In this document: piece by piece, positions 60,957 through 64,000 of the stretch
Position numbering within the stretch: the stretch's first letter is position 1
Layout of the letters: every line of letters begins with the position of its first letter
From: Mesorhizobium sp. M1B.F.Ca.ET.045.04.1.1
GTDB taxonomy: Bacteria > Pseudomonadota > Alphaproteobacteria > Rhizobiales > Rhizobiaceae
Assembly: GCF_003952465.1 (NCBI RefSeq)
Contig: NZ_CP034448.1
Span: forward strand, 1,550,001 to 1,614,000
DNA: 64,000 nt
Direction of reading: 5' to 3'
Notes under the pieces: generated by a model
The model's input: the letters and a program-made list of their open reading frames with translations, nothing else
Told to the model about the DNA's origin: nothing
Database searches by the model: none
Translations under genes and position numbers: made by a program

Positions 60957-61820
60957 ATGAGCGACGAGCATATCGATGAAATCTCTGGCGTCTCGACCAC
61001 CGGCCACGAATGGGATGGCATCCGGGAGCTGAACAACCCGCTTCCCAGATGGTGGGTTATCACCTTTTACGTCACCATTGTCTGGGCGATAGGCTACACC
61101 ATCGCCTATCCAGCATGGCCTCTGTTGCACTCGGCGACGAAGGGTGTGCTCGGCTATTCCAGCCGCAACGAGGTCAGGAACGAGCTGACTGCGGCTGAGG
61201 CCGCCAAGGGCAAATATATCTCGGCGGTGGAGTCCAAGAGCGTCTCGGAGATCTCCGCGGACGACGGCCTGCGCGAATTCGCAATCGCCGCCGGTGGCGC
61301 CGCTTTCAAGGTCAATTGCGTACAATGTCACGGCTCCGGCGCCCAAGGTTCCAAGGGCTTTCCCAATCTCAACGACGACGACTGGCTATGGGGCGGCAAG
61401 GCCGAGCAGATCCAGCAGACGATTACGCACGGCATCCGCTTCGCATCCGATCCGGACACGCGCCTGTCGGAAATGCCGGCCTTCGGCGACATCATTACCG
61501 CCGACCAGATCGCACAAGTCAGCGCCTACGTGGCCAGCCTTTCCGGCAAGGTCCGCGATGCAAGTCTGATCCAACCCGGCGCCAAGGTCTTTGCCGAGAA
61601 CTGCGTCGCCTGTCACGGCGACAATGCAAAAGGCAACAGGGAATTCGGCGCCCCCGACCTGACCGATGCGATCTGGCTCTATGGATCCGGTGAGACAGCC
61701 ATCGCCGCACAGGTCCGTGCGCCAAAACAGGGCGTCATGCCGGCCTGGGTTGGCCGTCTCGGCGAGATCAAGGTCAAGGAACTTGCAGTTTATGTCCATT
61801 CGCTTGGCGGCGGAGAATAG
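60957..61820 (+). CDS. fixP: Cytochrome cbb3 oxidase subunit III (di-haem cytochrome c)
   Basis: A 287-residue protein. One N-terminal helix (WWVITFYVTIVWAIGYTIAY) and two cytochrome c domains with CVQCH and CVACH haem motifs and their Met ligands (SEMPAFG; GVMPAWVG). It begins 2 nt after fixQ. A frame continues upstream through fixO but the ATG at 60957 is the CcoP start. Electron entry subunit of the oxidase. Confidence 0.97.
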   Translation: MSDEHIDEISGVSTTGHEWDGIRELNNPLPRWWVITFYVTIVWAIGYTIAYPAWPLLHSATKGVLGYSSRNEVRNELTAAEAAKGKYISAVESKSVSEISADDGLREFAIAAGGAAFKVNCVQCHGSGAQGSKGFPNLNDDDWLWGGKAEQIQQTITHGIRFASDPDTRLSEMPAFGDIITADQIAQVSAYVASLSGKVRDASLIQPGAKVFAENCVACHGDNAKGNREFGAPDLTDAIWLYGSGETAIAAQVRAPKQGVMPAWVGRLGEIKVKELAVYVHSLGGGE

Positions 61821-61860
61821 GAATGGAAGTCCTATTCTTCGGTCCCCCCTGCCAAGCGGA

Positions 61861-61886
61861 CGAGGCCCGGCGTGAGCCGGGCCTCG
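61861..61886 (+). terminator. Strong hairpin between fixP and fixG
   Basis: A perfect 11-bp GC-rich stem (61861-61871 with 61876-61886) with a GTGA loop, 40 nt after the fixP stop. No U-run follows. It could end or attenuate fixNOQP transcription before fixGH, or protect the fixNOQP messenger. Confidence 0.6.
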
Positions 61887-61986
61887 ACACCATCCCTAAT
61901 GCGATCTGCACAACCCGGCAAGGCTATCCTACCGCGAGGCTTTACGACAGGTGCCCCTGACATTGGCTGGGAAAGTGGAGTTGCAC

Positions 61987-63546
61987 ATGCGTGATAAGAC
62001 GCAGTTGACACGGCTCGAAACAGAAACTGTCAATTCCGCCAAAACCCGCAAGCCGCTTTATGCCGCGCGTCAAAAGATCTTTCCGAAGCGCGCCTCGGGC
62101 AACTTTCGTCGCTTCAAATGGCTGGTGATGACGATCACACTTGGCATCTACTACCTGGCTGCGTGGCTGCCTTGGGCTCGCGGTCCATTTGCCCCGGACC
62201 AGGCAGTCCTGCTCGATCTCGCGAACCGGCGCTTCTACTTCTTCTTCATCGAGATATGGCCCCAGGAATTCTTCTATGTGGCCGGCCTCCTGGTCATGGC
62301 GGGCGTCGGTCTTTTCCTGATCACCTCGACTGTCGGCCGTGCCTGGTGCGGCTATGCATGCCCTCAGACGGTGTGGGTCGATCTGTTCCTCGTCGTCGAA
62401 CGTGCGATCGAGGGGGACCGCAACGCCCGCATGAAACTTGACGCAGGTCCCTGGACCGCGCGCAAGCTCATGCTGCGTGTGTCCAAGCACACCATCTGGC
62501 TGGTCATAGGGGCGGCGACTGGCGGCGCCTGGATCTTCTACTTTGCCGATGCACCGACGCTGCTCGGCGAGCTCTTCACCGGCACTGCGGCGCCCGTCGC
62601 CTACATCACTGTCGCCGTCCTGACGGCTACCACCTACACGTTCGGCGGTCTGATGCGCGAACAGGTCTGCACCTATATGTGCCCGTGGCCCCGCATCCAG
62701 GCGGCCATGCTCGATGAAAATTCCCTCACTGTCACCTACAATGACTGGCGCGGCGAACCGCGTTCGCGCCACGCCAAGAAGGTGCTGGCCGCAGGCCAGC
62801 CCGTGGGCGACTGCGTCGACTGCAATGCCTGTGTCGCGGTCTGCCCGATGGGGATAGACATTCGCGACGGCCAGCAGCTCGAATGCATCACTTGCGCGCT
62901 CTGCATCGACGCCTGTGACGGCGTCATGGACAAGCTCGGCAAGGAGCGTGGGCTGATCGCCTATGCGACGCTCTCCGACTACAACGCCAACATGATGCTG
63001 GCGACTGCAGGCGGGTCCAGCTCAGTCAATCCATCGCTGATCAGGACCGCTGATGGCCTGTTCTCCGACAAGGTGGCGCATTTTCACATCCGCAAGATCT
63101 TTCGGCCGCGCACCTACGTCTACATGGGCTTGTGGTCGCTGATCGGCCTCGGCCTGCTCTATTCGCTGCTGACGCGCGATCGGCTCGAACTGAACGTATT
63201 GCATGATCGCAATCCCCAGTTCGTCACGCTGACCGACGGATCCATCCGCAATGGCTATACCGTCAAGCTGCTCAACATGATCCCCGAGCCGAGGACGATC
63301 GTCGTAACCATGCAGGGCCTTGAAGGCGCTGACATGGTCGTCGTCGGCGACGACATCCCCGCAGGCCGTTCCTTCGCCATTCCGGTCGAACCCGACCGCC
63401 TGAAAATGCTGAGGGTCTTCGTTCGCCAGCCGGCGGACCAGATCCGCGCTCCGGCACAGACCTTCAAGTTCCGCGTCGAGGACAGAGCCAGCTTTGAGTC
63501 GAACGAGTACACCGCCACCTTCAACGCGCCGGAGCCCCTCAGATGA
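61987..63546 (+). CDS. fixG: FixG/CcoG, ferredoxin-type assembly protein
   Basis: A 519-residue inner-membrane iron-sulfur protein. Membrane helices include FKWLVMTITLGIYYLAAWL and the CGYACPQTVW region; two 4Fe-4S motifs, CVDCNACVAVCPMGIDIR and CITCALCIDACDGVMDK, are complete. CcoG acts as a copper-handling (cupric) reductase in cbb3 oxidase assembly. The frame opens at a GTG (61951); I choose the ATG at 61987 because GTGGAG precedes it. Overlaps fixH by 4 nt. Confidence 0.93.
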   Translation: MRDKTQLTRLETETVNSAKTRKPLYAARQKIFPKRASGNFRRFKWLVMTITLGIYYLAAWLPWARGPFAPDQAVLLDLANRRFYFFFIEIWPQEFFYVAGLLVMAGVGLFLITSTVGRAWCGYACPQTVWVDLFLVVERAIEGDRNARMKLDAGPWTARKLMLRVSKHTIWLVIGAATGGAWIFYFADAPTLLGELFTGTAAPVAYITVAVLTATTYTFGGLMREQVCTYMCPWPRIQAAMLDENSLTVTYNDWRGEPRSRHAKKVLAAGQPVGDCVDCNACVAVCPMGIDIRDGQQLECITCALCIDACDGVMDKLGKERGLIAYATLSDYNANMMLATAGGSSSVNPSLIRTADGLFSDKVAHFHIRKIFRPRTYVYMGLWSLIGLGLLYSLLTRDRLELNVLHDRNPQFVTLTDGSIRNGYTVKLLNMIPEPRTIVVTMQGLEGADMVVVGDDIPAGRSFAIPVEPDRLKMLRVFVRQPADQIRAPAQTFKFRVEDRASFESNEYTATFNAPEPLR

Positions 63547-64000
63547 CTGCCAATGTACAAAAGCCTCGTGAATTCACCGGCAGGCACATGCTGGTCATCA
63601 TCCTGGCCTTTTTCGGCGTGGTCATCGCAGTCAATCTGACCATGGCAACGCTCGCCAGCACAAGCTGGACTGGCCTCGTCGTCGAAAACACCTATGTGGC
63701 GAGCCAGCAATTCAACAAGAAGGCCGAGGAAGGACGGGCGCAGGCAGCACTTGGCTGGACCGGCAAGCTGACCATCGCATGGGGCGAAGTTCGCTATGGC
63801 CTCGCCGACGTCGCCGGCAAGCCGGTTCCCTTGCACGGCGTCAAGGTGCTGTTTCGCCATCCCGCGTACGAGAAGGAGGACAAGTCGGTCACCCTCGCAC
63901 CCGCCTCGGGCCAGGAATTCGCAGCCCAGCACATGCCGAAGGACGGCGTCTGGATTGTCGAAGTCGACGCCGACGCCGGTCTGGACAAACCGTATCGCGA
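63543..64000 (+). CDS. fixH: FixH/CcoH, cut by the window edge
   Basis: Starts at an ATG overlapping the fixG stop and runs off the right edge after 152 codons. One membrane helix (MLVIILAFFGVVIAVNLTMATLA) and the NTYVASQQFNKKAEEGRAQAALGW segment are typical of FixH. It helps assemble the cbb3 oxidase, normally with the P-type ATPase FixI, expected just outside the window. Confidence 0.9.
   Translation, partial: MTANVQKPREFTGRHMLVIILAFFGVVIAVNLTMATLASTSWTGLVVENTYVASQQFNKKAEEGRAQAALGWTGKLTIAWGEVRYGLADVAGKPVPLHGVKVLFRHPAYEKEDKSVTLAPASGQEFAAQHMPKDGVWIVEVDADAGLDKPYR

Overview
The window looks like part of a symbiosis island (an integrative and conjugative element) from a Mesorhizobium-type root-nodule bacterium. 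Evidence: a biotin/NAD/pantothenate gene set of the kind described on Mesorhizobium loti symbiosis islands, a LuxR/LuxI pair, an excisionase-traF-transglycosylase-relaxase block, a traG/trb mating-pair apparatus, a fixNOQP-fixGH operon with hemN and fnrN, a type III effector behind a tts box, and a decayed gibberellin (GA) operon fragment. This host assignment is inference from gene content; no rRNA, nod or nif gene, tRNA or integrase lies in the window.

Layout. 1-11.6 kb: vitamin and cofactor genes. On the minus strand nadQ-nadABC-bioBFDAZ run as one block; panBC run on the plus strand. 11.7-13.1 kb: quorum-sensing pair traR/traI with a candidate tra box. 13.1-18.6 kb: a poor, decaying stretch with small hypothetical genes, a doubly frameshifted Crp/Fnr regulator, a dctA remnant still behind a good sigma-54 promoter, and a broken DsbA-like gene. 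19.0-22.6 kb: ardC-like antirestriction gene, groESL with a perfect CIRCE operator and intrinsic terminator, and the N-terminal stub of an autotransporter protease. 23.6-27.8 kb: DUF736 gene, rdfS-like excisionase, traF, lytic transglycosylase and rlxS relaxase, whose 5' end carries a stop codon.

28.1-34.8 kb is the most unusual part: a predicted defence cassette. It holds an AAA ATPase plus subtilisin pair resembling IetAS, with the protease cut by one in-frame TAA. Facing it is a compact four-gene ubiquitin-like module (DUF2604 ubiquitin-like protein, E2-like protein, JAB/JAMM peptidase, E1-like ThiF protein). Short matches to the 3' end of rlxS lie on both sides of the ATPase/protease half, suggesting insertion next to the relaxase gene.

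35.0-43.4 kb: an ent-kaurene synthase/IPP isomerase fusion remnant of the gibberellin operon, a NifA/sigma-54 type promoter, an S9 peptidase, and a large Ulp1 (C48) effector with a duplicated N-terminal module and a 63-bp tandem repeat. 43.6-55.5 kb: traG, a ribbon-helix-helix gene, trbBCDEJLFGI and a DUF2274 gene. 55.7-64.0 kb: hemN and fnrN facing apart over an FNR-type box, then fixNOQP and fixGH (cut by the window edge), with an FNR/FixK-type box before fixN.

The genes fit three jobs: supplying cofactors to a symbiont in the rhizosphere, moving the island by conjugation under quorum sensing, and respiring at very low oxygen in nodules. The many half-decayed genes show that the island is being reshuffled.
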